NCBI RefSeq assembly: GCF_013372285.1
Contig: NZ_CP054301.1
Coordinates: forward strand, 1,970,001 to 2,034,000
Source: Marinomonas primoryensis
GTDB taxonomy: Bacteria; Pseudomonadota; Gammaproteobacteria; Pseudomonadales; Marinomonadaceae
Reading direction: 5' to 3'
Length of the DNA stretch: 64,000 nucleotides
The notes under the pieces were generated by a model that saw nothing but the letters and a program-made list of their open reading frames with translations, did not search any database and was not told the origin of the DNA. Below, in pieces: positions 24,527-33,373 of this stretch. A program made the translations under genes and the position numbers. Each line of letters opens with the position of its first letter. Positions within the stretch are counted from its first letter, which is position 1.

Positions 24527-27334
24527 TTAGACGTTACTAACAGGAATAAACTCGACTGGTTCTGTTGTCATTGCATCAAGCGGTGGCGCAAAGTCCGTTA
24601 GTTTGATGCCTTTAACGGCATTTTTGTACTCTTCCATGGTTGGTGTACGACCAAGAATAGTTGAAAGTACAACGATCGGAGTAGAAGACAATAATGATTC
24701 ACCTTTCTTCTCTGCCGTATCTTCTACGACTCGGCCTTGGAAAAGGCGTGTTGAAGTGGCAATAACCGTATCGCCTTTCTCAGCTTTCTCCTGATTACCC
24801 ATACAAAGGTTACAGCCTGGACGTTCTAGATACATGATGTTTTCGTATTTAGTACGAGCAGATTCTTTTGGTGCATCGTCATTAAATTCGAAACCGGCGT
24901 ATTTTTTCAAAACATCCCAATCGCCTTCCGCTTTTAACTCATCAACAATGTTGTATGTTGGTGGCGCGATAACAAGTGGTGCTTTGAAGTTGATTGTGCC
25001 GTTTTGTTCTTCTAGGTTCTTAAGCATTTGAGAGATGATTTTCATATCTCCCTTATGAACCATACATGATCCAACAAAACCAAGGTCTATTTTCTTCTCA
25101 CCTTTATAGAAAGAAACAGGGCGAATAGTGTCATGTGTGTAACGCTTAGATACATCCGCGTTGTTAACGTCAGGATCGGCAATCATTGGTTCGTCAATTT
25201 GGTCTAGATCAACAACCAATTCCGCAAAGTACTTAGCATTGTTATCTGGTGCTAACGCCGCTTTTTCACCAGATTTGATTTCTCCAATTCGCTTATCCGC
25301 TATTTTAATTAAGCCTTTAAGCGTTTGGATTGCATTGTCCATGCCTTTATCAATCATGATTTGAATACGGCTCTTCGAGATCTCTAAAGATTCAATGAGC
25401 GTATCATCTTGAGAAATACAGATGGATGCTTTTGCCTTCATTTCGGCAGTCCAATCTGTAAAGGTAAACGCTTGGTCAGACAGTAAAGTACCAATATGTA
25501 CTTCAATCACTCGACCTTGGAACACGTTATCGCCAAATTGCTTAAGCATTTGAGCTTGAGTAGCATGAACCACATCACGGAAATCCATGTAGTCCTTCAA
25601 ATGACCTTTAAAGGTTACTTTGACAGACTCAGGAATCGGCATCGTTGCTTCACCCGTTGCTAGTGCAAGACCAACAGTTCCAGAGTCAGCGCCGAAGGCA
25701 ACACCTTTAGACATACGAGTATGAGAGTCGCCACCGATAATGATTGCCCAATCATCAACCGTAATGTCATTCAATACTTTATGAATAACATCTGTCATTG
25801 GGCGATAAACACCTTTCGGATCACGAGCGGTAATAAGACCAAACTTATTCATAAACTGCATTAGTTTTGGAATATTCGCTTGTGCTTTTGAATCCCAAAC
25901 AGACGCTGTGTGGCAACCTGATTGGTAAGCACCATCAACAATAGGAGAGATGACGGTTGCCGCCATTGATTCAAGCTCTTGAGACGTCATTAAGCCTGTT
26001 GTATCTTGCGATCCTACAATATTCACTTGTACGCGAACATCAGAGCCAGCGTGTAACGCCGCTTTAGACATTACGCCAACAGCATTTTTGTTGAAAATTT
26101 TCTCAACAGCTGTCAAGCCTTGGCCTTTATGCGAAATTTCTTTAGAAGGAGCATAGACAAGCTCTAAGGGAACACCAAGCGTTTCAGCGGCGAAGGTTTG
26201 CAGTTTTTTACCGAATACAATCGCGTAAGAACCACCGGCCTTCATGAACTCAACAGATTGAGGTGTGAAAGCGGAAGAAATATCGGCAAGCTCTTTATCG
26301 CCGTTATACAGTTTCTTTTCTTTAGTGTTAATGGTTAGTACGGTGCCGGTTTCAACAGAGTAAGTCTGCTCAAGAACCGGGTCGCCATTTTCGTTCATAA
26401 TTGGGTTGCCATTAGTATCAAGCTTTTTAACCCAGTTTTTAAGGTCTAAACCAATACCGCCCGTCACACCAACAGTCGTTAAGAATATAGGTGAAATGCC
26501 GTTCGTACCTGCAACAACAGGAGCAAAGTTCACAAATGGAATATAAGGGCTTGCTTGTTTACCGGCCCAAAGCGCTACGTTATTAACGCCTGACATTCTC
26601 GAAGAGCCTACGCCCATCGTGCCTTTTTCAGCGATTAGCATCACTTTTTTGCCAGGATGTTGCTTTTGAAGTTCTTGGATTTCCACTTGTGCTTCTGGAG
26701 AGATCATGCACTTTCCGTGCAACTCACGGTCTGAACGGGAGTGAGCTTGATTACCAGGAGAGAGTAAATCGGTAGAAATATCACCTTCTGCGGCGATGTA
26801 AGTTACAACACCAATTTCTTCATCTATTTCAGGTAGCTTAGTAAAAAACTCTGCTGCAGCGTAGCTTTGCAGAATGTCTTGAGCAATGGCATTGCCCGCT
26901 TTGAAAGCAACTTCAAGGCGTTCCATATCAGCTTCATACAAGAAGACTTGAGTCTTCAGAACGTCTGCTGCAGGTACAGCAACTGACGTGTTATCAGATA
27001 AAGCAAGATCAAGAAGCACTTCAACAGAAGGGCCGCCTTTCATGTGAGATAACAATTCAAAAGCAAATGTCGGTGTGATTTCAGCTACGACAGATTCAAT
27101 TAGAATAATTTCTTTCAGAAATTTAGCTTTTACCACGGCTGCGCTTGTTGTGCCTGGTAATGTGTTATAGATGAAAAAATTAAGAGAATCCGCGCGGTAT
27201 TCGTTACCAGTGTCTTTAATTTGAGCAATGATTTCTGATAATAACGCATCACTATCAATCGGCTTAGGATGTAATCCTTGACCTTTTCGATTTTCAATTT
27301 CTTGTAAGTACTCTGAATATAGGCTCATTGTCAC
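24527..27334 (-). CDS. acnB: Aconitate hydratase B / 2-methylisocitrate dehydratase (long form)
   Basis: Interconverts citrate and isocitrate in the TCA cycle and dehydrates/hydrates 2-methylisocitrate in propionate breakdown. At 935 residues it exceeds E. coli AcnB (865). An N-terminal HEAT-like domain (about 1-165), a swivelling domain with GVGSSRMSG, and the cluster-binding core are present. Cluster cysteines are in SGCHTASVW or GSCMVHKGDM plus the LERPGCNLCMGNQ pair. Core text such as SQDTTGLMTSQELE and IGGDSHTRM is conserved. From memory this sequence resembles the long form common in Bacteroidota more than the enterobacterial one. It appears monocistronic, with its own terminator. Confidence 0.93.
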   Translation of the reverse strand: MTMSLYSEYLQEIENRKGQGLHPKPIDSDALLSEIIAQIKDTGNEYRADSLNFFIYNTLPGTTSAAVVKAKFLKEIILIESVVAEITPTFAFELLSHMKGGPSVEVLLDLALSDNTSVAVPAADVLKTQVFLYEADMERLEVAFKAGNAIAQDILQSYAAAEFFTKLPEIDEEIGVVTYIAAEGDISTDLLSPGNQAHSRSDRELHGKCMISPEAQVEIQELQKQHPGKKVMLIAEKGTMGVGSSRMSGVNNVALWAGKQASPYIPFVNFAPVVAGTNGISPIFLTTVGVTGGIGLDLKNWVKKLDTNGNPIMNENGDPVLEQTYSVETGTVLTINTKEKKLYNGDKELADISSAFTPQSVEFMKAGGSYAIVFGKKLQTFAAETLGVPLELVYAPSKEISHKGQGLTAVEKIFNKNAVGVMSKAALHAGSDVRVQVNIVGSQDTTGLMTSQELESMAATVISPIVDGAYQSGCHTASVWDSKAQANIPKLMQFMNKFGLITARDPKGVYRPMTDVIHKVLNDITVDDWAIIIGGDSHTRMSKGVAFGADSGTVGLALATGEATMPIPESVKVTFKGHLKDYMDFRDVVHATQAQMLKQFGDNVFQGRVIEVHIGTLLSDQAFTFTDWTAEMKAKASICISQDDTLIESLEISKSRIQIMIDKGMDNAIQTLKGLIKIADKRIGEIKSGEKAALAPDNNAKYFAELVVDLDQIDEPMIADPDVNNADVSKRYTHDTIRPVSFYKGEKKIDLGFVGSCMVHKGDMKIISQMLKNLEEQNGTINFKAPLVIAPPTYNIVDELKAEGDWDVLKKYAGFEFNDDAPKESARTKYENIMYLERPGCNLCMGNQEKAEKGDTVIATSTRLFQGRVVEDTAEKKGESLLSSTPIVVLSTILGRTPTMEEYKNAVKGIKLTDFAPPLDAMTTEPVEFIPVSNV

Positions 27335-27380
27335 CTCTGAATAATAATTTATGATAATAATATTATGTACTAGAAAAGGA

Positions 27381-27394
27381 ACCTGAAATCAGGT
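27381..27394. promoter_or_regulatory. Palindrome upstream of acnB
   Basis: ACCTGA-AA-TCAGGT, 47 bases upstream of the acnB ATG, itself between an ATGTAC (about 27365) and a GTACAT (27417). The nested symmetry suits a dimeric repressor, but no known operator is recognised. Confidence 0.3.
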
Positions 27395-27493
27395 CACTGA
27401 ATTTAATTTTTCATCTGGTACATATTATAGAAAAAACGCATCAAAAAGTGACGATGCACCATAACAATTTCGAATAGGTGACATTTAGCGGAA

Positions 27494-29263
27494 TTATTCT
27501 GATTTAGATAAACCATTAGATTGCTGAATAATCCTCACCACCCTAAAGCCCCAATTGCTGGCTTTTAATACCGGTTCTGCGCGGTATCTTGTTGCACTTC
27601 GGCCAACTCTTGGAATATCGAACCAAGATCCGCCTCTTAATACTCGGTTTTCACATTGATTGGCCAGCCACACTTCATTTTTTGTCGGCGCGCCGTCATA
27701 GTTGTCGTGGTAACAATCTTCTACCCATTCCGCTACATTGCCATGCATGTCAAACAAACCAAGTGGGTTACTGGCTTGACTGCCAACTTGGGCGGAAGAT
27801 ACACCGTCCCATTGACTTCCGCAGCTATCACAGACGCTGTAACCAGGCTTTACCGTGTTTCCATACCAAAATGAGGTACTTGAGTCTGCTCTTGCCGAAT
27901 ACTCCCATTCAATTTCTGTTGGGAGGCGATACTCTTGATTTGTTTGGCTGGATATCCAAGTCGTATAGGCTTTTGCGTCATACCAGCTGATGTTGATTAC
28001 AGGGCGTTGCCCTCGGCCCCAGCCATTATCTGGAGGTAGCTCTCGACCAGTTGCATTGGCAAATTTATCATATTGGTCAAAGGTAACTTCGTATTTACTA
28101 ATATAAAAGCCATTGGGGATATCGACTTCATGGGGTGGTTTTTCATTATCATCTCCCATTCTGTTTTGATCACCCATGATAAAGGTCGCAGGAGGGATTT
28201 TTTCTATTTTGGGTGCTGTTCCGCCAGAAATAAGTGGCTCTTCTAATGTTTGCGGCAATGCCTCAAACGGCGTTATTACTTCCACCTTAGGTACAGTTTT
28301 TGGGGCGGGAGTGATTTTTTCAGGTGGTGTGCTAGGCCATAAAATGATAGCCGCCAAAATGCTTATGGCGACAAAAGTACATATAACGATGATTTTTGGT
28401 TTGGTATTGCGTACATAGCGTTTCACGGCTCGCTTAGCCACCGAACTGTTACTTACTTCAGGCTTATAGAGGTTTGCGCGAATGATTCGAATGACTTCAA
28501 CCAAGGATTTTGGCCTATGGCGCTCATTTTCTCTACTCCATTTCAGTAAACGACCCCATGTGGTGTCACTTAAACTTGGGTGTGTGTCTGGTAGGCTCGT
28601 AGTGAAGTCTTTATCGAGAATCGATTCTCCAAGTAAGGCGGCCATGAGGAGTTTCATAAAGGCAAAACTATCCGATGCTGGTGTGCGCTTTTGACCTTTT
28701 TTTAAATATTCTGGTGGGAAGAAGCGGGCATCCATAACGCTGTCATCAATTTGACTCATCCAATTGTGAACGCCGAATCCCGTCATAAGGCCAAGCCCAT
28801 TAACGACATGAATTGAATTTAAGTCTAAATGTCCATGGAGCAGATCATTTTTATGTACTTGATCTAACGCTTTGGCAATATTATCGAATAGACCAATCAC
28901 TACATTTAAAGGGGCTCCATCTGGGTATTTTCCTAAAAAACTGTAGAGGTTTTCTCCACCACATACAGCAGAACACGAAAAGACCCATAGTTTTGAGTAA
29001 AAGGGTGGGTAGTTTGGTGTGATGGCAGGGTGTTTTACGCCTGCATATTTTCTGGCATTTTGTAAGAAGTCTTCAACTTTTCCTTTGTTGGATTGGAAAA
29101 AACGCAGGACAAAAGGCCTTCCACCTTGGTCTGCAACCCAAGTGGTTTTATGGTTATCCATTGGGTAGTTTAAAATGTATGGATCGAGTTCGACTCCTAC
29201 ATTTTGGCCAATTTTTAGTTTTTTGGGGTCATAAAAATCATTCATTACGAATTTGATATCCAA
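27494..29263 (-). CDS. Membrane-anchored pseudokinase fused to SUMF1/FGE-like domain
   Basis: A 589-residue two-part protein. Residues about 35-265 look like a Ser/Thr kinase fold, but the catalytic loop reads HGHLDLNS (143-150) where HRDxKxxN is expected, DFG is replaced by TGFG (161-164), and the VAIK lysine appears to be Arg54. It should not phosphorylate. A membrane helix (about 290-310) and a proline-rich linker follow. A formylglycine-generating-enzyme-like domain (about 355-585) has FIMGD, HEVDIPNGFYISKYEVT, RLPTEIEWEYSAR, GNVAEWVED and RGGSWFD. The C-terminal active Cys position reads GRSATR, so it is not a true FGE. The role is unknown, perhaps ligand binding or surface complex assembly. 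No obvious operon partner. Confidence 0.8.
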   Translation of the reverse strand: MDIKFVMNDFYDPKKLKIGQNVGVELDPYILNYPMDNHKTTWVADQGGRPFVLRFFQSNKGKVEDFLQNARKYAGVKHPAITPNYPPFYSKLWVFSCSAVCGGENLYSFLGKYPDGAPLNVVIGLFDNIAKALDQVHKNDLLHGHLDLNSIHVVNGLGLMTGFGVHNWMSQIDDSVMDARFFPPEYLKKGQKRTPASDSFAFMKLLMAALLGESILDKDFTTSLPDTHPSLSDTTWGRLLKWSRENERHRPKSLVEVIRIIRANLYKPEVSNSSVAKRAVKRYVRNTKPKIIVICTFVAISILAAIILWPSTPPEKITPAPKTVPKVEVITPFEALPQTLEEPLISGGTAPKIEKIPPATFIMGDQNRMGDDNEKPPHEVDIPNGFYISKYEVTFDQYDKFANATGRELPPDNGWGRGQRPVINISWYDAKAYTTWISSQTNQEYRLPTEIEWEYSARADSSTSFWYGNTVKPGYSVCDSCGSQWDGVSSAQVGSQASNPLGLFDMHGNVAEWVEDCYHDNYDGAPTKNEVWLANQCENRVLRGGSWFDIPRVGRSATRYRAEPVLKASNWGFRVVRIIQQSNGLSKSE

Positions 29264-29333
29264 ATCAAGACGTTGCTGCCTAAGAGTGCAATAGAGGGTA
29301 TAATCACGTTTTTTAACATAAAAAGGTAGAGTA

Positions 29334-29945
29334 ATGTTATCAGCGTATCCAGAGCTTGTTGAATTTCTTCCGTGTGAATCCCCTAAAGCGTGGGTGAATT
29401 GCGCTCTTGAGAACCAAACTTTGCTATTAAATGATCATGCTCACTGTGAGAAAAAAGCAGCGTCGACAGCAATGAACTTAATGTACCGCTATGTTGATCG
29501 CGATAATTTGTTGCACAAGATGTCTCGTTTGGCTCGTGAAGAGCTACTACACTTTGAACAAGTTCATAAATTGATGCGCAGCAGAGGCATCGCCTACGAA
29601 CACTTGTCAGCATCGCGCTACGCCGATGGTTTGCGCAAACACATTCGTACTCATGAACCAGCTCGCCTTATAGATATACTTATCATAGGTGCATTTGTAG
29701 AAGCGCGTTCTTGTGAACGATTTGCTGCACTGGCGCCACATTTGGATGACGAGTTGTCCAAATTCTATATTTCATTATTGAAATCTGAAGCGCGTCATTT
29801 TGAAGACTATCTTGAGCTTGCACAAGAGTATGCTAGTGATTCTATTGAAGAACGTGTGACATTTTTTAGAAATATAGAGCATCAACTTATTGTTGAGCCA
29901 GATGTAGAGTTTCGTGTGCACAGTGGTCCACCAATGCAAGTGTAG
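29334..29945 (+). CDS. miaE: tRNA-(ms2)io6A hydroxylase MiaE
   Basis: A ferritin-like di-iron monooxygenase that hydroxylates the isopentenyl group of (ms2)i6A at tRNA position 37. The 203 residues carry the iron-binding ExxH pairs in REELLHFEQVH and SEARHFEDYLELA, and a family N-terminus CESPKAWVNCALEN. It is divergent from the pseudokinase gene across 70 bases. miaA and miaB are not in this window. Assignment is strong from the di-iron motifs and length. Confidence 0.93.
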   Translation: MLSAYPELVEFLPCESPKAWVNCALENQTLLLNDHAHCEKKAASTAMNLMYRYVDRDNLLHKMSRLAREELLHFEQVHKLMRSRGIAYEHLSASRYADGLRKHIRTHEPARLIDILIIGAFVEARSCERFAALAPHLDDELSKFYISLLKSEARHFEDYLELAQEYASDSIEERVTFFRNIEHQLIVEPDVEFRVHSGPPMQV

Positions 29946-30042
29946 TTTACAAAATGCCACAAACCATTTGCGTAACTTGACGCTGCTTTTTACGCATGCT
30001 GCTACACTCATTATATGAACTCGGAAATCTGGAGAATGTGTT

Positions 30043-30354
30043 ATGGGTGTACATAAGAGCGAAACCCTTCCGGACGTTACCTATTGGCTAGGGCTCGAAA
30101 TTGCTAAGGTAGATCCGGTTGTTGATCTTGATGTGATGTATAAAGGCTCTCTAGAGTTGGATTTTCTATATCAGCTTCTTACCAGTAAAGCTCAACAGCA
30201 TTGGTGGCGTGTTTATGGTATTCAGCTGAGCCCCGTCATTATCAATAACGCATTTTTCCGAGCGATATCTATGCTGCATAATCGCAATATCGAGTTTACT
30301 CGTTCGCGTAACAGTAAAGAGACAGTGTGGGTGAAAGAGCTTTTGAAGCGCTAA
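30043..30354 (+). CDS. Conserved-looking small protein of unknown function
   Basis: A 103-residue soluble protein with no signal peptide or membrane helix. Notable are a Trp-Trp pair (HWWRVYGIQLSP) and a basic C-terminus (RSRNSKETVWVKELLKR). The ATG at 30043 follows GGAGAATGTGTT, a usable ribosome-binding site, and a terminator hairpin begins 7 bases past the stop, both supporting a real gene. I do not recognise the family. It follows miaE after 97 bases and faces lpxH. Confidence 0.7.
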   Translation: MGVHKSETLPDVTYWLGLEIAKVDPVVDLDVMYKGSLELDFLYQLLTSKAQQHWWRVYGIQLSPVIINNAFFRAISMLHNRNIEFTRSRNSKETVWVKELLKR

Positions 30355-30360
30355 AGGATA

Positions 30361-30392
30361 AAAAAATGTCAGCATAGTCGCTGACATTTTTT
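30361..30392. terminator. Bidirectional terminator between the unknown gene and lpxH
   Basis: Perfect 13-bp arms AAAAAATGTCAGC / GCTGACATTTTTT with loop ATAGTC, placed between convergent genes. Confidence 0.92.
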
Positions 30393-30417
30393 GTGAAGTC
30401 CATACTATTGATAACGT

Positions 30418-31194
30418 TTAGAGGAGTCTCTCGTGATGAGCTTCTTTTAGCCCATTTAATCCGTTTTGAATAAACTCCGTGACGGACGCTTTGCGTTGAG
30501 TATAAATGTCTCCCTCAATATGAGCTAGCCAAATAAACTCGTCCCAATCGCCTAGAACACAACGCAAATAGTCGTGTACTTTATGCACCTCAGGGCGGTG
30601 TGTGTGCCCATGGATGACTGTCTTGCAATGGAGAAGGTTAAGTGAATCACCGACAGCCGATTCAGTGACATCCATGATACTTATCGACTTTTCTGCCGCC
30701 ATGGACTTGCTGTCGTTACGCAGTTGCGCCGCAAGAGCGAGGCGTTGCTCTAATGGCAAGGATAAAATTTGCTCTTGCCATGCTGTAGAGCGTACCGTCT
30801 TTCTAAATGCTTGATACTCGGTATCTTCCAAACAATATTCATCGCCATGGGTTAAAAGAACGGAAGTGTTATTCAAAGGCAATAATGTTTGCTCATGAAT
30901 AAGGGTTGCCCCCACTTTATCTAGCCACGCGCTGCCGATGAGAAAGTCCCTATTACCATGCAAGAAATATAAGGCAATGCCAGATTGAGATAATGTGGCG
31001 AGCGCGTTTTCTACTTGCGTATTCCAATCGGCATGAAAGTCGTCACCGATCCAAGCTTCATAAAAATCACCGAGTATATAAAGCTCCGCTTCTTCTTGAC
31101 GCTGAATAAGCTCTTCCGTCATTTGAACAAACGCCCGGATCAAATCCGGGCGTTTGTCACTAAGGTGCAGATCTGAAATGAAATAACGGATCAT
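30418..31194 (-). CDS. lpxH: UDP-2,3-diacylglucosamine diphosphatase LpxH
   Basis: A di-manganese calcineurin-like pyrophosphatase that cleaves UDP-2,3-diacylglucosamine to lipid X and UMP in lipid A synthesis, at the inner membrane surface. Metal motifs are SDLHLSD, GDFYEAWIGDD, HGNRDFL, LTHGDEYC and HGHTHRPEVH. At 258 residues it is slightly longer than E. coli LpxH (240), mostly at the C-terminus. Its start overlaps the ppiB stop by one base (TAATG), so the two are co-translated, as in other gammaproteobacteria. Confidence 0.95.
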   Translation of the reverse strand: MIRYFISDLHLSDKRPDLIRAFVQMTEELIQRQEEAELYILGDFYEAWIGDDFHADWNTQVENALATLSQSGIALYFLHGNRDFLIGSAWLDKVGATLIHEQTLLPLNNTSVLLTHGDEYCLEDTEYQAFRKTVRSTAWQEQILSLPLEQRLALAAQLRNDSKSMAAEKSISIMDVTESAVGDSLNLLHCKTVIHGHTHRPEVHKVHDYLRCVLGDWDEFIWLAHIEGDIYTQRKASVTEFIQNGLNGLKEAHHERLL

Positions 31195-31697
31195 TACCCT
31201 TCGCTTTTTACTAGTTCAGCGCTTTCGATGATCACGTCTTCAGCAGGTACATCTTGGTGCCCTGATTTCATCGTAGTTTTGACTTCTTTGATTTTGTTTA
31301 CGACGTCCATGCCCGCTGTTACTTTACCAAATACAGCATAGCCCCAACCATCTGGCGTTTTGCTACGATGATTTAGGAAGCTGTTGTCCGCGATGTTGAT
31401 AAAAAATTGTGCAGAAGCGGAATGTGGGTCCATTGTGCGAGCCATCGCCAAAGTACCAATTTCATTTTTTAAACCGTTGTCCGCTTCGTTCTCAATTGCA
31501 GTACGGTTTTCTTTTTGCGTCATACCAGGTTCAAAACCACCGCCTTGAACCATGAAACCATTGATTACACGGTGGAAGATAACGCCATCATAGAAACCTG
31601 ATGTAACATATTCTTCAAAATTTTTCGCTGATTTAGGCGCTTTTTCGTAATCAAGCTCGACATGAATGTCGCCGTGGTTTGTATGTAAAATGATCAT
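31194..31697 (-). CDS. ppiB: Peptidyl-prolyl cis-trans isomerase B (cyclophilin)
   Basis: A cytoplasmic cyclophilin of 167 residues without signal peptide. The active-site elements [35 protein letters not shown] and WGYAVFGKV are intact. It accelerates proline isomerisation during folding. It lies directly upstream of lpxH with a one-base overlap. No terminator is seen between queE and ppiB, but the 43-base gap separates them. Confidence 0.95.
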   Translation of the reverse strand: MIILHTNHGDIHVELDYEKAPKSAKNFEEYVTSGFYDGVIFHRVINGFMVQGGGFEPGMTQKENRTAIENEADNGLKNEIGTLAMARTMDPHSASAQFFINIADNSFLNHRSKTPDGWGYAVFGKVTAGMDVVNKIKEVKTTMKSGHQDVPAEDVIIESAELVKSEG

Positions 31698-31740
31698 TGT
31701 GTATTCCTTGTTTAATTAATGGCTAAAATCTTGAGTGTTT

Positions 31741-32391
31741 CTAATCAATGTTGAGCATTTTATGTGTTTGTAAGCTAAGACGCCACCGTGGATGCGATAA
31801 ACAATAGTGTAATGTGGCTTCTTGAGTATTGATCAAAGGGATTTGATCCACTGATAAATGACCTTGATCCATAGGTTGTAAATAAAAATTATCAAAATCT
31901 AAGGTTTCAAATTGTTCAGGATCAAGTTGTTCTTGTGGGTAAACCAGTTTTAATTCATCGCCCTTGGTAATAACCAATTTTTTGGGCGTCTTGGGGCTCA
32001 CGCAGATCCAGTCTATGCCATCTGGCAGCGCTAACGTGCCATTGGTTTCTATGGCAATCATGTAGCCATGATCTTTCATTTCTTTGATGAGGCTGGTATC
32101 CAGTTGGAGTGCTGGTTCGCCACCGGTAAAAACCACGTATTTATGCCCATGACCAGATGGCCAAAGCGCATCAATGTGTGAGCGTAACTGTGAGGCGGTT
32201 TTAAATTTTCCACCATTCTGCCCATCGGTACCGATAAAATCAGTGTCGCAAAATTGACAGTCGGATTGAGAACGCGTTTTTTCTAAACCAGACCATAGAT
32301 TACAGCCAGTAAAACGACAAAATAGAGCAGGGCGGCCCGCATGGGCACCTTCGCCTTGTAATGAATAAAAGGCTTCTTTGATTGAATACAT
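31741..32391 (-). CDS. queE: 7-carboxy-7-deazaguanine synthase QueE
   Basis: A radical SAM enzyme converting 6-carboxy-tetrahydropterin to 7-carboxy-7-deazaguanine in queuosine precursor synthesis. Starting at ATG 32391 gives MYSIKEAFYSLQGEG, the usual N-terminus; an upstream extension to 32493 is unlikely. The cluster motif is the proteobacterial CX14CX2C (C of GCNLW to C of DCQFC), rather than the classical CX3CX2C. FTGGEPALQ is the SAM-contact region. It lies 158 bases downstream of queC on the same strand. Confidence 0.93.
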   Translation of the reverse strand: MYSIKEAFYSLQGEGAHAGRPALFCRFTGCNLWSGLEKTRSQSDCQFCDTDFIGTDGQNGGKFKTASQLRSHIDALWPSGHGHKYVVFTGGEPALQLDTSLIKEMKDHGYMIAIETNGTLALPDGIDWICVSPKTPKKLVITKGDELKLVYPQEQLDPEQFETLDFDNFYLQPMDQGHLSVDQIPLINTQEATLHYCLSHPRWRLSLQTHKMLNID

Positions 32392-32549
32392 GTTGTTACA
32401 CCTGTTACGGCTCGAAAAACAGTTCGAGGTAAGGGTTGTTACTTTAGTTAGCAATGTAGTGTCTAAGCGAATCATTTGTGGAACAAAAGCCATTTAGCAC
32501 TAAAACAAACACACTAAAACCAGAATGAGTTATTTGTTGATTTAACCTA

Positions 32550-33209
32550 TTAGATTTCGTAATCCAATGGGTCTGTTTTGCCTTGCTCTCTAAATGCGTC
32601 AAGGCGTTCACAGCATGCACCGCATTTCCCACAGGATTTTTCACGGCCATTGTAACAAGTCCATGTATTGGCGTAGTCCAGATTCATACTCAACCCCGCT
32701 TTCAAAATGTCGCCTTTAGATGAATACAAAAAGGGCGTGACGATTTCTACAGATTGATAATTGGCAATTTTAGAGACTGCGTTCATGGCGTCGACAAATT
32801 CAGGACGGCAATCAGGGTAGATATGATGATCACCAGAATGGGCGCCGTAATAGACTTTGCCTGCTTCTAAAGAAACAGCGTAAGCAATCGCCATAGAGAG
32901 CAAAACCATATTGCGATTTGGGACGACAGTTGATTTCATGCTGTCGTCTTCGTAATGGCCTTCTGGAATCTTCGTGTCACCAGTGAGTGATGAATTCGCC
33001 ATTAAGCTATTGATCGCCGTAATATCAACGACTTTATGGGAAACGCCAAGCGTTCGGCAGACTTGTGCTGCCACTTCTAGTTCTTTGCTGTGCTTTTGTC
33101 CATAGTCAAAAGACAGAGCATAAACGTCTAATCCATTTTGGATTGCTGTGTTCAAAACGGTAAATGAATCCATTCCTCCTGAATACACCACGACGACTTT
33201 TTCTGGCAT
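32550..33209 (-). CDS. queC: 7-cyano-7-deazaguanine synthase QueC
   Basis: Converts 7-carboxy-7-deazaguanine to preQ0 using ATP and ammonia. The PP-loop [11 protein letters not shown] and the C-terminal zinc site [14 protein letters not shown] are intact, and the 219-residue length is normal. It is followed by queE; queF, the next enzyme, is at 62.4 kb and queD is not seen. The 164 bases upstream show no obvious preQ1 aptamer. Confidence 0.96.
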   Translation of the reverse strand: MPEKVVVVYSGGMDSFTVLNTAIQNGLDVYALSFDYGQKHSKELEVAAQVCRTLGVSHKVVDITAINSLMANSSLTGDTKIPEGHYEDDSMKSTVVPNRNMVLLSMAIAYAVSLEAGKVYYGAHSGDHHIYPDCRPEFVDAMNAVSKIANYQSVEIVTPFLYSSKGDILKAGLSMNLDYANTWTCYNGREKSCGKCGACCERLDAFREQGKTDPLDYEI

Positions 33210-33373
33210 GTTAATTTCCTTGTTGCTGACCTTTTATTTGAATGAAAGGTGATGGTTTATGAGGGGCGCAGTGTAGCAGATTGTCTAGGAGGCAAACTAG
33301 AAAGCAGGGCGTAAAAGATATTGCAAAGCCGTGTTGTTTAACGTAATTTCAATATGCGTAACCGGTTACATAT

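Noticed and set aside
32392..32493. 34-residue N-terminal extension of QueE
   Set aside because: QueE proteins start close to the MYSIKEAF motif, and the extension is unlike the family.
33210..33373. preQ1 riboswitch upstream of queC
   Set aside because: I looked for the H-type pseudoknot pattern on the minus strand and did not see the conserved loops.
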